Source of the DNA: Gliomastix tumulicola
Taxonomy: Eukaryota > Ascomycota > Sordariomycetes > Hypocreales > Bionectriaceae
Length of the DNA: 43,669 nt
NCBI GenBank assembly: GCA_001599755.1
Contig: BCHX01000017.1
Location: 1 to 43,669, forward strand
Direction of reading: 5' to 3'
How positions within the stretch are numbered: the stretch's first letter is position 1; each line of letters starts with the position of its first letter. Positions 20,759 to 31,271 of this stretch are shown here, piece after piece. Both the position numbers and the translations under genes were made by a program. The notes beneath the pieces are model-generated. The model was not told where the DNA came from, did no database searches, and worked only from the letters and a program-made list of their open reading frames with translations.

Positions 20759-21145
20759 TTAGTCGGGTGACCCTGAAGGGGACGATACAACACATAGTGA
20801 CACGAGCGGGGGACGATAGCCTGGAGGACCACGGAATATGCCTTGGAATGTATTGAGATTCTCCTCGCTNCCTATACCCCAGGTCTTCTGCTCGCCCACC
20901 AATATGTGGCACCCAAGCATGTACTCATCTGCCGCCAACGGCTCTCCGCTGAGCTTACGCCAGCCCGTGGTGTTGTCCAGGTGAAACGCGCACTTCCCCT
21001 GCAGCCGGCCCCATGAGCACGTGTCCGACACAGACCTGCGGCTCTGCCCACCGCAGCGCCAGAATGTTCCGATATCTCCTCTATTTGGAGCTANACTGCG
21101 CCCCCAGCAGCTATCGGATGTCTCCATCNCTGAAGCAATGTCCAC
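20759..21145 (-). other. Open frame, possible exon of an unknown or glycosyltransferase-like gene
   Basis: The frame overlaps the end of the glycosyltransferase-like frame and contains CSWGRLQGKCAFHLDNTTGW followed by KLSGEPLAADEYMLGCHIL, which reads like a folded, disulfide-capable domain. No ATG context or acceptor is clear. It could be the true C-terminus of the upstream gene after a frame error (N bases at 21094 and 21129 lie at the crossover) or a separate decayed gene. Confidence 0.3.
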
Positions 21146-22080
21146 GTCGCCATATCTCTACACGTTGTCGGTGCAACCGTCGGGTCGCGGTAAAGCGCGA
21201 GCAGGTCCTCGAGCGCGGTGCTCACGTCGGTGATGATCCCCACCTTCCNATATTGTTGTGTCCAGTTGTGCAGGTGAAGACGCAAGCGCATGTCATANTT
21301 CGTGAAGGGGTATGGCATGGACGAGTCCCACTCGCCCACCTCGTCATACGCCTCACGGTTGACCAGCGTCAGAGAATCGTGCGCAAGGAATCGATCCGCC
21401 CAGCGCTCGCCCGAGTCAAGCGCGCGCCGCAGCTCAGCAAGGCACAGCTCGTACACGGTCTTATNCCCNGGCTNGTCCCGCCGTGGCGTGGCGTCGTTGC
21501 CATCCTCGTACGAAAGCACCAGCACGTTCTGAGTNGACCGATAGTAGTGTCGCCAGCCATTCTCCTGAGCTACATGCACGTAGAAGCTCTGTAACTGTGC
21601 AAAGTTCATGAGCACGGGGGCGCGTGCCACGTTCACCCCAAGNTTGGCGAGCTGCGAATAATTGAGATACAACGGGTTTTGTAACGTCAGTTTTNCGTCG
21701 AGGTTGGCACGATGCAGGCCCGTGTTCTCGATCACGTAGATTTGNTCAGCGGGCCAGCCGGCGGTGATATAGCTGACGACGGCCTGAAGCAGGATGGGCC
21801 AGGAGCAAGTGAAGTCGATGAGGAGCGGGGGCGCGTAGTCGAGGCCATANGTGCGGTGCAGGTCCTTCTTGGGGATGTTCCATGCAGGGATCGGCGGGGC
21901 TTCAGCGGCGGTCGTCAGGAAAGGGAACGGGTCTTTCACGGGGGGAGGTGTCCCTGTAGGCTCGAAAGGGTAGTTCAGCGTTGTGTGTGCGCACCGGTGG
22001 CTGCCGGCGAACGTAAGGCTGGTTCGGGAAAAGAGCAGGAGGGCGANAAGGAGAAAATGGCAGAGTTGCAGGGAGNCCAT
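21091..22080 (-). CDS. Fungal glycosyltransferase-like (GT-A type) protein, about 329 aa
   Basis: ATG 22080 is followed by a hydrophobic signal/anchor (LQLCHFLL..ALLLFSRTSLTF), so the protein probably enters the secretory route. The fold cues are SWPILLQAVVSYITAGWPA, QIYVIENTGLHRANLD, LTLQNPLYLNYSQLA, LVLSYEDGNDATPRRD, DSLTLVNREAYDEVGEWD, YDMRLRLHLHNW and KVGIITDVSTALEDLLALYR. This order matches a common fungal family annotated as glycosyltransferase-like; activity is not established. The usual acidic residue before YDM is read from codon aan (Asn/Lys), and the segment before VLVLSYED lacks a DxD, so catalysis is doubtful. About fifteen codons contain an N. The frame ends at TAG 21091, probably short of the normal C-terminus. 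Confidence 0.55.
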   Translation of the reverse strand: MXSLQLCHFLLXALLLFSRTSLTFAGSHRCAHTTLNYPFEPTGTPPPVKDPFPFLTTAAEAPPIPAWNIPKKDLHRXYGLDYAPPLLIDFTCSWPILLQAVVSYITAGWPAXQIYVIENTGLHRANLDXKLTLQNPLYLNYSQLAXLGVNVARAPVLMNFAQLQSFYVHVAQENGWRHYYRXTQNVLVLSYEDGNDATPRRDXXGXKTVYELCLAELRRALDSGERWADRFLAHDSLTLVNREAYDEVGEWDSSMPYPFTXYDMRLRLHLHNWTQQYXKVGIITDVSTALEDLLALYRDPTVAPTTCRDMATWTLLQXWRHPIAAGGAX

Positions 22081-22890
22081 GGTGATGATAAGCGTAGGAT
22101 GGCTGAGGTTCGCACTGCCGTGAAGGGGGAAATAGCGAGAGTCAGTGCATGTCCGTCAGGATTGAACAGGCCGAGGGAGTCAAGAAGTACGATTCGAACA
22201 CGACATCGAGATGACGCAAACGAGATCGTGGCTGGAGGCTGGACTGTGGAATTCAAAACCGATGTTTTAGGCTCCTCGATGGAATGGAGACGGAGCGATG
22301 GACCTTCCTTCCTGAGAAAAACTGATGGGACTAGCCCTTCAATGCCGCTACATCTGGTAGGACTGGGTCTGGGATGTGGAAGGGAGTGGCTGGAACTGGA
22401 GGGTCCTTCGAACCATAATGAAAGCCGCAGCTAAGGACTCACTTTGCCGACCAACTCACCGAGACAATAACTAGGGTTTTCACTAAAGCTCAACCTCGGT
22501 CCAACAATATCGAGGATTCTTACTGAAGTGGATTGGGGATAACGGTTTGCTATCTGGCCAGGTAGATGCCGTGCATCGTGGCCGTGTTGAGCCACCCGGT
22601 CAATGTTTTCCCCTCGAGTTCAAGATGAATAGAGCCGACAAGCTACCCGTTTGGATGGAGCAGAGAGAGAGCTATTGGCTAGGTAGTCAATTGGCGTTGT
22701 AATGCATGATGAATTTGAAACATGCTACCCAGCCGGCTAGTATTTATTCTCTTTTTGGGGCCTGGACCTGGCCCTGGGGCCCATGGAAGTAAGACGATAA
22801 GGTGTCCTGCGTAAGATAAGCAGCAATCTTGAGGTCGGGGAAAACAATCATGGTAATATCAAGGGAGATGCCATAGCTTTCTCTATCTGT
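22081..22890. other. Intergenic
   Basis: Presumed promoter region of the minus-strand glycosyltransferase-like gene. Frames here are shadows, and I see no gene or clear repeat. Confidence 0.35.
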
Positions 22891-23035
22891 CTAGAATACC
22901 TCGTCACCATCGTCCCCAAGGTCAACGCTTTCGGTGAATGCATCAGCATAGGTATCGATCCACTCAATAGGTAACCCTATTTCTGAGTCACTGTCGCCAG
23001 TCTCAGAATCCTCATCTTCTGCGCTGCGCCACGGT
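22891..23035 (-). pseudogene. Acidic C-terminal coding remnant
   Basis: Reading on the minus strand gives AEDEDSETGDSDSEIGLP, then IEWIDTYADAFTESVDLGDD ending at TAG 22891-22893. The acidic composition and aromatic spacing look like the tail of a real protein. A possible upstream piece on the same strand (PGMPNSPLAEDTADEAISGA, near 23200) is separated by sequence resembling another locus (17.8 kb). No complete gene can be built. Confidence 0.28.
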
Positions 23036-23289
23036 CAGCTCCCCGCCGTGCGCCCCTATCACCCTTGGGCACCTCTCTCTATAGCTTAGTGTGTCGTCGT
23101 ACCATTATAGATAGTTATGCTCAAGACCTGCGATTTTTGCGCGTGACGAGGCCCTCCCAAGCAAGTCTCAGCTTTCGCACGGTTACGGCAGGCCCCTGAA
23201 ATGGCCTCGTCAGCTGTGTCCTCAGCCAACGGAGAGTTAGGCATACCTGGATCTTCGTCTCCCCTGCAGGATGTAAACTCAAAAAACAC

Positions 23290-24140
23290 AACGTAGGCTC
23301 TATGTAAGTACTCATAGGCTTACCAGTACTGTTTCGATACTATCCTAGGTTTGGACCATTTTGTGTCTGGATGTCCATCGGACACCAAGATTCTACGTGG
23401 TAGTGATGTTGGCATCTGAATTCTTTCTTTTGGGCTGGCGTCATCAGCAAGTATACCTGGGAAGTAAGGGAAGACGCGGGCATACGTACAAGATAGTGCA
23501 CATTGCAGGGTGCGGTGGCTGAGTAGTGGAAGGACCGAGAAGGACAAAAAAGAGAGGACAGGTGTACGGAGCGGGTGCATGGTCAGTTGAATACCCACGG
23601 GTACCATAGGTCCCACCACGGAGCACCGGTGTGAGGAGCAACATGGCCCCTGAGTTCTTGCCGTTACGGCAGGCCGACCTCCCTATCGGCGTCCGTGCAG
23701 AGCAATGATCTGTGGTCCGTCATTTCCACCTGTCAGCGCCCAATTTGCCAATCTCGTCCGCGCACGGACGAAGAGGCGCGATAGGGCGCTAAGCGTCAAG
23801 TGAGCAGCTAGGAGCTCTCCTGGCTAGCGTGTGCGCACAGGCTTTGCCCGCCCCTGACCCCGGTGCAGACACTACTGATGTAGGCCTCGACTGCCGACTC
23901 CTGAGCTGTGCCGACCAGGAATATACGGGTTCTGACCCTGCGGGCGCATGCTGGACCCGACCTCGGCCTCATGCACGCCTACGCCTCTGAACCAACCCTG
24001 GTGCAGATGCCAGCCTCCCCAGCATTCAACGGCACCCCGCCAAGGTAGGCAGGGGTCAGGACTCAGCACATCAGTATGGGACGACGTCTACGATGGGATG
24101 TCCACTCCATGCCACCTGACCATAAGACAGCGAGACTTCC
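23290..24140 (+). repeat. Dispersed element, copy B (internally deleted)
   Basis: Closely follows copy C: agtactgtttcga, gacgcgggcatacgt, ggacaggtgtacg, gtgaggagcaacatggccc, a nearly identical run from 23641 to about 23760 (cggcgtccgtgcagagcaat), then ctgcgggcgcatgctggacc and tcatgcacgcctacgcctc. After cagatgcc (24013) it jumps to agcctccccagcattcaacg, which in copy C lies about 475 bp further on. This copy therefore lacks the middle part. Confidence 0.65.
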
Positions 24141-24894
24141 ACTTTTCCACCACCCCCTGGGATCTCCTTGACCGCAAACGGCTAATGCATGACATCGTCC
24201 TGTTAAAGACATTTGACTAGGTTTAAGAGACACGGCAGTGGGGCGCTAGAAACGCGCAACCGATTCCAAGGCGGTGTTATTTCATCTCAAGGCGAGCGCG
24301 CACATGATTGGCTACGGAGGCGGAAACGAGACGCGTTTCGGTACCTTACACTAGTCAGGCCGTATTTTCTCCTATCTTATCCGACCCATCTTTCTCAAGG
24401 CTAGTCCCGATCCGCGTTCCAGGTATTTTTGGAGCTAGGCCTCCCGAGTAACCGAAAATAAGCCGCCTCCACACCTCGCATAACTATTGCCAACACCAAC
24501 GTCCAGTCTTGCTCCCGCATCCTCCTTGCGACGACATGTGTGACTACTAGCACGGAGTCATTACTCACTGGATTGGCCAGCTTCCCCGTGCGGGCGATAA
24601 GCCCTCTTCATCGAAGAAGCGCAGGCGACGAGCGGTCCGGGCGCCCGGAGCCATTGCACCGCCCCGAAGACGGCCTTGCTATCGGCGAAGCCGTCGATGA
24701 GCTGGCGCCAGTACACTCTTGAACGCTCTCCTGGCTACCTGCACCTCCCTACTGTACAAAGGGTACGCCGTAATTTATTGAATTTCACGCTTTTCGTCCG
24801 TGCGTCACGACAGGGGTACCTCCAATTTGTATGGCGAGCATGGGCGGAAAAGCTTCATTTGATTTGATTTGGATACAATCTATTTGTTTGCAAG
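24141..24894. other. Intergenic
   Basis: No gene recognised. This is the region downstream of the minus-strand calpain gene; short frames lack any pattern. Confidence 0.35.
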
Positions 24895-27762
24895 TTAGTC
24901 TAGCTTAAGTGTCATCTCCTTGTCCTGGGCATAAACCCGGAGGCACATCACGCATACAGCGTTCCATCGCCTATCTTTCCCATCCTCGCCTGGTTCCTCG
25001 TCTGACCATGCGTCCGACTCGGTATCAGAGTCAGCATAGTCGGAATCGGAGTCGGAGTCTTTTCCTGGGCTAGAGCTCGAGTTTTCGGCTTCCGCCGGCG
25101 GAGATCCGAGCAGTGGTAGCTGTAGTGGCGGAGTCGGTATGGATTCCAGGTCGCTCACGACTTCCTTGGCTGGTTTCCCATGCTCGACGATGACTCTGCC
25201 GTCCTTCCCCCTCTTGGCGTCAGTCCTCTGAATCCCTGCACCCACTTCAGACACTATTGGTAAGTTGTCCTCACTCTCGCTGATCACATCATCAGGCCAT
25301 CGATCTGGGGGCAATCTGTTGGGTTCCTGAGGCTCCTTGAACGATGTCTTGATCCCCTCGAAGTTATTTTTGAAGGTTCCCTGCGTCGACCCGCCTTGCT
25401 CCTCGTCCCCCCCCTCATGGCCATTGCTATTGTTCTCGCTTTTGTTGGTGGCGACTAGCCTCCTCACCTCCTCTTGCACTGTCGTCACGATTTGCTGCAC
25501 GGCTCCCTCTAAGACGCCGTTCGGGTTGGGGCTCGGCCCGACACTCTTCGCTCTCTCCTTCTCCTTGCGTCTCTTGTCCCGCCTGATCTTCCTCTGCGCC
25601 TCGTCTTCATCAGGCACGCCCGCTTTGGCGTGGGCCATATCGTACTGCATGCCGACCTGACGCAGCTTGGCAGGATTACTTTTGGTCTGGTCCATGACGA
25701 CCTGCTCCACTGGCTTCCGCCAGTGAGCATGACTCGCGGTGACCTTGGGGATGACCTCGTAAACCCCAGGCTTGAGGTTGACCTCGCAGTTCACGGACCG
25801 AATGTCCAGGCTGGCGCTGATCCTGTTGTTGTTGAGAAAGTTGACTGAGTCCGAATCGGCACTCCTCAGCTGGAATTCGAGGCTGAAGTCGTACATTCCT
25901 TCTAGACCGGTGAAATAACGCTGATCAAGCTTCATGGGGAGTAAGCATCCACGCTTTCAAAGTAGGGAAAGGGGGCTGCGTACAGTCGAGAGGACAATCA
26001 CTACCATCCCTTCTTTCTTAATCTCGACAACAAACTTGGACTTGAGGAATCTCGGAACCCAACTAACTGAAGTGCTTGTCCACTGCTGAGCCACTGTCCA
26101 GCGCTCATCAAAGAGCCGGGTTCGATGGACCCATTTGAAGCTGTTCAAGACATCTTCAAAGGCCATCCAGAAGGCGCCATCATCGTGGAACTTATGGCCC
26201 AGTTTGTTGAGGATCTCCGGCGTCCATTCTTTGGAACCGTCCGACCACGGACCGTGCCAGACGCCATAGCCGGCATCCGATCTCTGACCCCACGGATTCC
26301 TAAATATTATATTAGGGTTTGAGGAAAGACGATAAGAAGGGAGGAGATTCACTGGCCTGATTTTCAAAAGCTTGAGCTTTCTCCCAGAATCATCGTCGAT
26401 CTCTTCCGCCTTGAGGATGGAATAGGCGTGGCGCATCACAATGCCATTCTTCCGCTGAGCTCCCGAGTCACTCATGGCGGACAGAGCAAAGACGAATTCG
26501 CTGTTCACTTTATCGACGCACATCATTTCATGCCAGAGCTTCTCCTTTCGCAGGACACAATTGCCGAGCATCATCGTCGTCACGCCGCCGGTGAGGTCTT
26601 CTACAGCTGTTCCTGCCCAGCCTCCCTCGATGGCCGCGTAGTCACCATGGACTTTGGCATACTAAACTCATATCAGCCTGCAAATCTCAAAGCAAGGCAA
26701 TATATTCAAGGGGGAACTCACCGCCTTCTCAAGCAAGGGAAGCCATGTCTCGTTCTCATCCTCACACTTGGCAAAGAACAGGGATTCGGAGCCCGTTTGT
26801 TTCTGCTTCTTGTGTAGACGGGCCTTCTTGCCGCTCACATCGTACACATCCGTATTCATCGCGAAGTCCTCGTGCGTCATGTAAAGATTGTCATCAATGA
26901 CGGTCGATATCCACTCGCCATCGCGGTAGAAGACAAATCCATACACGCCGCACTCCTCGTCTCGCGCGACGCAGATTTTCTCCATCAGGTCTCGCCTGTG
27001 GGCAATGTTGCCAACACCGGCGAGCCACCAGCAGTCGCCGGCACCGCCCTGCTTGATGTCGGAGGAGGAGTATCCGCCCACCGTGAACTTGGGGTTGTCG
27101 AAGATCCAGTCGAGGCGGTGGATGGACTTGGGAAGGGTGCGGTGGGGTGACCCAAAGGGGGGGCACTTTTTCGGTTGCTGGCTTTGCTGGGGCTTCTGAT
27201 GCTGCTGCTTCGTGGAGACATAATTTTCAAGGCTGTCCATATTCACGATCACCTGCTGGCCTGCAAGCAGACCGCTGTCCTGCAGCGTGCGGAGGGACTC
27301 CTTCACCTGTTGGGACCTGCCCGGCAGCCCGTACCTAGGATCCCAGAACCCTTCGTCCTCCTCGATGCTGGATTCATTAAAGTCATTCGAGAGAAGGCTG
27401 TTGAGGCAGTAGTGGACTGACGAGTTGAAGTCGGTCTCAATATCGAAATCACAGTCGTAGAACCGCGTGTTGGTACGCTCACACTGCTCCACGGCCGCAC
27501 GCACTTTGGCGATACACTCGGCCCGCGCCTTCTCGTAGCTCTGGCCGGCGTTGTGCCGGTTGGCCTGCGGCTCTCCGTCGCTCCTAGCAACGTTCTTATA
27601 TAGGTCCCTCGGAAGGATGGAGGTGATCTTTCCGGGCGTTCGACTGTGGTACTGGTACCAGAAGAGAGACAATGCGGTCTGAGGGTGCAGAGTCCTCAAT
27701 TTGTTGGTCCCGCAGAGAGGTGGCTGCCGAAGCCCGCCAGGGGGAGGAGGAGGCAGAGTCAT
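24895..27762 (-). CDS. Calpain family cysteine protease, 898 aa, four exons
   Basis: A Ca2+-type papain-fold protease (family C2), likely cytosolic. Exons 27762-26722, 26661-26357, 26299-25984 and 25929-24895 join in consistent phases. The catalytic Cys lies in QGGAGDCWWLAG, the His in IVMRHAYSILKA and the Asn in RNPWGQ, so the triad is complete. Other family marks are VYGFVFYRDGEWISTVIDD, CEDENETWLPLLEKAY and GAFWMAFEDVLNSF. Intron 26356-26300 uses a GC donor (GCCAGT) with branch ccctaat and acceptor tttag; skipping that splice would keep frame but add 19 residues directly before the catalytic Asn. The C-terminal half holds a beta-sandwich-like part, a basic coil (RRDKRRKEKERAKS), then a long acidic, Ser-rich tail (SDSDSDYADSDTESDAWSDE). 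A CT-rich acceptor-like sequence precedes ATG 27762, so a 5' UTR intron is possible. Confidence 0.8.
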
Positions 27763-27981
27763 CCTAGTGGGAGAGAAAATGGGCAAAGGAAGATAAAGGA
27801 GGACAAGTAACAAATATCGATAATCATGCGGAAGATGGCTTGGGAGACGCGAGACGATGTAGGTACTCTATGCCTATAACCCGAACGCGACGTCTCGAGA
27901 AGGTGACATGTGGCTCAAAACGCCAATGATAAGTAAGAGTTGTACAACAAATCAGGGGAGGACGAAGGATACAAAAGATCC

Positions 27982-28239
27982 TCAACGCCCTTCAGGGACA
28001 AACTGACTTAGAGGAGTTGCAATACCCAGATCCAGCTTCCGATCCTGTTCCTCATCTTCTACCAACACGAGTGGACGGGCAGAGGTGCCGTACATACGGC
28101 CGGGTCTGCCGCCAAGTCCAACAAATGCAGGCATTGTGCTGAGTAACATTAGTGGGAGCTTGACCTACCAGCTGTACTGCGCTGAGCTGCCATAGGTTGA
28201 GAGCGTTCCCTTCCAAAGATTCTTCTCTGAAGTACTCAT
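27982..28239 (-). CDS. Possible small protein of 75 aa with a very short intron
   Basis: ATG 28239 begins MSTSEKNLWKGTLSTYGSSA. The exon ends at 28169 in phase 2, followed by GTAGGT..cactaat..CAG of only 30 nt (28168-28139). Exon 2 (28138-27982) restores frame and reads TMPAFVGLGGRPGRMYGTSA, then LVLVEDEEQDRKLDLGIATP to TGA. Donor, branch and acceptor all match the local consensus, but 30 nt is shorter than any intron I would expect in a filamentous ascomycete. It lies 220 bp from the calpain start on the same strand and might alternatively be part of its upstream region. No family is recognised. Confidence 0.3.
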
Positions 28240-29046
28240 TCTCAAGCATTCGCTTTCTGACTAGTCAGATTCAAGCAAAAGGTGCCTGCCAGCTGCTTCA
28301 CCAGCAGGGCCAGCTCCGTGATCCAGAAGCCAATGCTGCTACAATAGCTTAGGAGGCTCTAAACGCAATTGGTATCAACATACCTATAGTCAACGATTTC
28401 AACTCGTCTATATATGTATACAAAGTCTGGTCACCCTATCGCTCCTGTTGAACGCCAATCCACCAACGCCAGCCGCACGTGTCGTATCATGGAGACTGGA
28501 TGCTGATTCTCAGCGCCTCTCCACCAGTACGGAGTTTGATGTCTACAGTAGGATGTGGCTTCCAAGTGGGTTCCGCTCGTACCTGACTCTGACCAATAAC
28601 AAATGAAAATGGTGATCGACTTCAGCAAGAGGTGTTGATGATCATTGGCCCCCAAAATTTGAGTGGCCCGCCCTTCCCCCTTGTTGATCATCTCTCCTGG
28701 CCGAAATTGATCACCTTTTTCTTCTGGTGTGACCTACCTAGAGAGGCGTGATGAAGGCCCTGTCCGTCGGGCGGTCGCAATCGGATGTGTAGCATGAGTT
28801 ATCTCACCCTTGCTATGGAAATGGGGCAGCGTGACGAATGATTCGCTGTGGATGATGGGTGCGGCTGAAAAACACACCGCCTACTCCATCCACCCGCCCA
28901 TGGCACAGTCAGCGAGGCGTCTGATCAGGGGTATGTCAACACGCGCAGGTGACACCATTTGTCCGTGGCCTCACAGGGCCGAGTCGTTGAGTCATCGCGC
29001 ATCGCATTTTGCCGCCTCTCCTCTCATCCTTGCGAATGCGGGAGGC
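28240..29046. other. Intergenic
   Basis: Contains a minus-strand stretch reading GFWITELALLVKQLAGTF near 28270-28330 that looks protein-like but has no start or splice context. Otherwise nothing is seen. Confidence 0.3.
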
Positions 29047-29493
29047 TCAGCGTCTGAGGGCTTTTCTCGACGACGCGCCATCCACCAAGGCAAAGCGGTC
29101 CCAGCATAATAACTCGTTAGGGTAGAAGCAGCCGAGCGCGTACCAAGCCAATGGCCAGACTCTCTGGTCCACGGCGAACAAGTCCGCCCCGTCATCGCTC
29201 AAGACGCCAGCGGTTCGTCGCAACGGGTATAACCCCGGATCGCGACATGTCAGGCGCTCCGCATGAGTGCCGCCTACCTCATTTCCAATGGCAATAGGTG
29301 TCGAGAACGGCATGCTGAAGCAGGTGCGAGCCATCTTCCCATGCGGCCCCGAGGACAGTATTAAGGACGGTCGCTTTGGTGGGCTGATCATCCGCCATAC
29401 ACCTTCTTCGCGAGGAATGCGTGTTGATGATGTGAGGCAGCATAGCGTCCGTCCTGTCACGCCGACAAGCTCCAATAGGCGAATCAACGCCAT
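29047..29493 (-). CDS. Doubtful hypothetical protein, 148 aa
   Basis: ATG 29493 begins MALIRLLELVGVTGRTLCCL; later segments GKMARTCFSMPFSTPIAIGN and DPGLYPLRRTAGVLSDDGAD are orderly, followed by LFAVDQRVWPLAWYALGCFY. There are no introns, no known motif and no clear promoter. It may be a small gene or a decayed exon. Confidence 0.25.
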   Translation of the reverse strand: MALIRLLELVGVTGRTLCCLTSSTRIPREEGVWRMISPPKRPSLILSSGPHGKMARTCFSMPFSTPIAIGNEVGGTHAERLTCRDPGLYPLRRTAGVLSDDGADLFAVDQRVWPLAWYALGCFYPNELLCWDRFALVDGASSRKALRR

Positions 29494-29853
29494 GTCTCTG
29501 TGAGACCCGGTGCACTATAGGCGCAGTCGTACGCCGCGGAAACCCAAGAGTGACACGGGCAAAGAGTGCTTGGGAATGACTCATGCGGCTGAAGCTCATA
29601 CACCCGGCCTGTCCAGAGGGGAGTGGCTAAACCGTGTTAGAAGCACGCCCATTGAATGGCGGAAGTGAGGCGTGCAAGTGAGAGCGCTAGGATCCAAATC
29701 CCGGACATAAAAGCACCAGTAACCCAGCAATACATGCTTTGCCTCGCTGCAGTTTGCAGATAATTTAAACTATCGCGCCCGTCTGTGAATTTCGTTCTCA
29801 AATCCGACGAGAACTCACGAAGTCAAAAAGGATTGAGCCCATGCATATCCTAA

Positions 29854-29890
29854 ACACACACACACACACGCACGCACGCACGCACGCACA
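29854..29890 (+). repeat. CA / GCAC microsatellite
   Basis: A run of ACAC units followed by CGCA tetramers about 400 bp before the bZIP start, in the probable promoter. Confidence 0.85.
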
Positions 29891-30283
29891 TCGGAGCCAG
29901 GAGACAACTTATTAATCGACAGCTCCCTCGATCCCTCGATCCCTCGAACCATCCTCTTACCTAGCTTGCTTGTTCTACATTGGAAGCTATACATAATAAC
30001 CAAGGCATCTCCTGCTCAACCATCATCGGCAATTCTTGTCTGAGCGTCCATCACTACCAGTTACTACTTGCTTCCTCATTCACATCTTCGCACACACGCA
30101 TTACAAATACCCTCCGCTTCTAGAACGTTGGGGCCTGAAACCCAAAGCACCTCGGACCTTACACGGCATCCGCATATATCCAGCCCATTCCCACCTCTTC
30201 CTGTCGTCGGCCTTCCTTCCACAGCAGAGGGAAACATATATACACAGCTACTCCCAGAGCCTGTCGACCACAACACCGTTCAC

Positions 30284-31271
30284 ATGCTGGCCACTCAGTC
30301 TCTCAATCCTCACCCATACCCACCAGTCCCGTACTCGTCCGCCTCCACGGTAGCAGCGTACGCCTCGTCGGGCCCCCTCGCCGCCATGTCCATGTACAAC
30401 AGCATGCAGCAGCAGCATCACCACCACCACCACCACCCCCAGCAGTCGCCGTACGCCTTCGCCGCGCAGCCCGCGCAGCAGCAGGCGCCTCCTCCCCCGC
30501 GGCAGTACGGCACGCAGGGCACCAGCAGCGCCTTCAGCGCCTCTGCCAACCCGGACGAGGACTGGACCAAGATCTCGGACCTGGCTGAGCGGAGGAGGAT
30601 ACAGAACCGGATTGCCCAGCGCAACTACCGTATGTCTTTCCCTCCTGATCTTCCCAATTGTGCCCACATTATATGCACACTCAACATAAACCCAAACGGA
30701 ATATGCCTTCTCTCAACATCTCTCCTGCGTCAACGGCCGTCTTGCCAGAATAGGCAAGAAGAGGAAGCCCAGTACTGACATGTGGATTCTCCCGACAGGC
30801 AAGAAGCTCAAGCGCCGTCTGGAAGACCTCGAGCGCCGCGCTGGATCCCCGGACAGCACCGAGTCGCAGAAGCCCAAGCCCGCCTCCAAGCCCGCCAAGC
30901 GCGCACCCGTCGCCAGCAAGGCCACCAAGATCCAGAAGCAGCAGCCCAAGCAGCGACAGGCGTCGACATCGCCCGTGCTCTCTCCTCTCTCCGCCCCCGC
31001 CGCACCGAGCAAGCACCAGGCGCCGCTTCACATGCAGTTCACGCCGCCCACGGAGACGGTCGACGAGTTCATCATGCCCTCGCAGTACGACGACGCCCAC
31101 GACCCCTCGCACTCCCCTCCTCCCATGTACGCCGCGGCGTCCTCGGCCTACTCGTCGTACCCGCCGCCCGACGAGCAGCTGTTACTCACAGCCTACACCA
31201 CCGCCCAGGCCTCTCCGACCATGATGGCCGCCGTCGCACGACCTTCCTTCCCCTATAAATGCCGCCCCTGA
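30284..31271 (+). CDS. Fungal bZIP-like transcription factor with basic region but no leucine zipper, 272 aa
   Basis: ATG 30284 is the first in-frame ATG after a long CT/CA-rich leader. Exons 30284-30629 and 30799-31271 join in phase 1 across a 169-nt intron (GTATGT..gtactgac..CGACAG). The N-terminal part has a Gln/His run (MQQQHHHHHHHPQQ) and Pro/Gln-rich sequence. Residues about 98-130 form DWTKISDLAERRRIQNRIAQ then RNYRKKLKRRLEDLERR, the basic region typical of a fungal subgroup (N-x7-R core: NRIAQRNYR), with only about two helical turns after it and no heptad leucines. The rest is Lys/Pro- and Ser/Pro-rich. The intron cuts the codon for the last conserved Arg of the basic region. It probably acts in the nucleus as a DNA-binding regulator; targets are unknown. 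Confidence 0.78.

Noticed and set aside
30000..30283. Extending the bZIP protein upstream through the open frame to 30068
   Set aside because: That part has no ATG, is CT/CA-rich leader-like and reads as random sequence; ATG 30284 is the first in-frame start.
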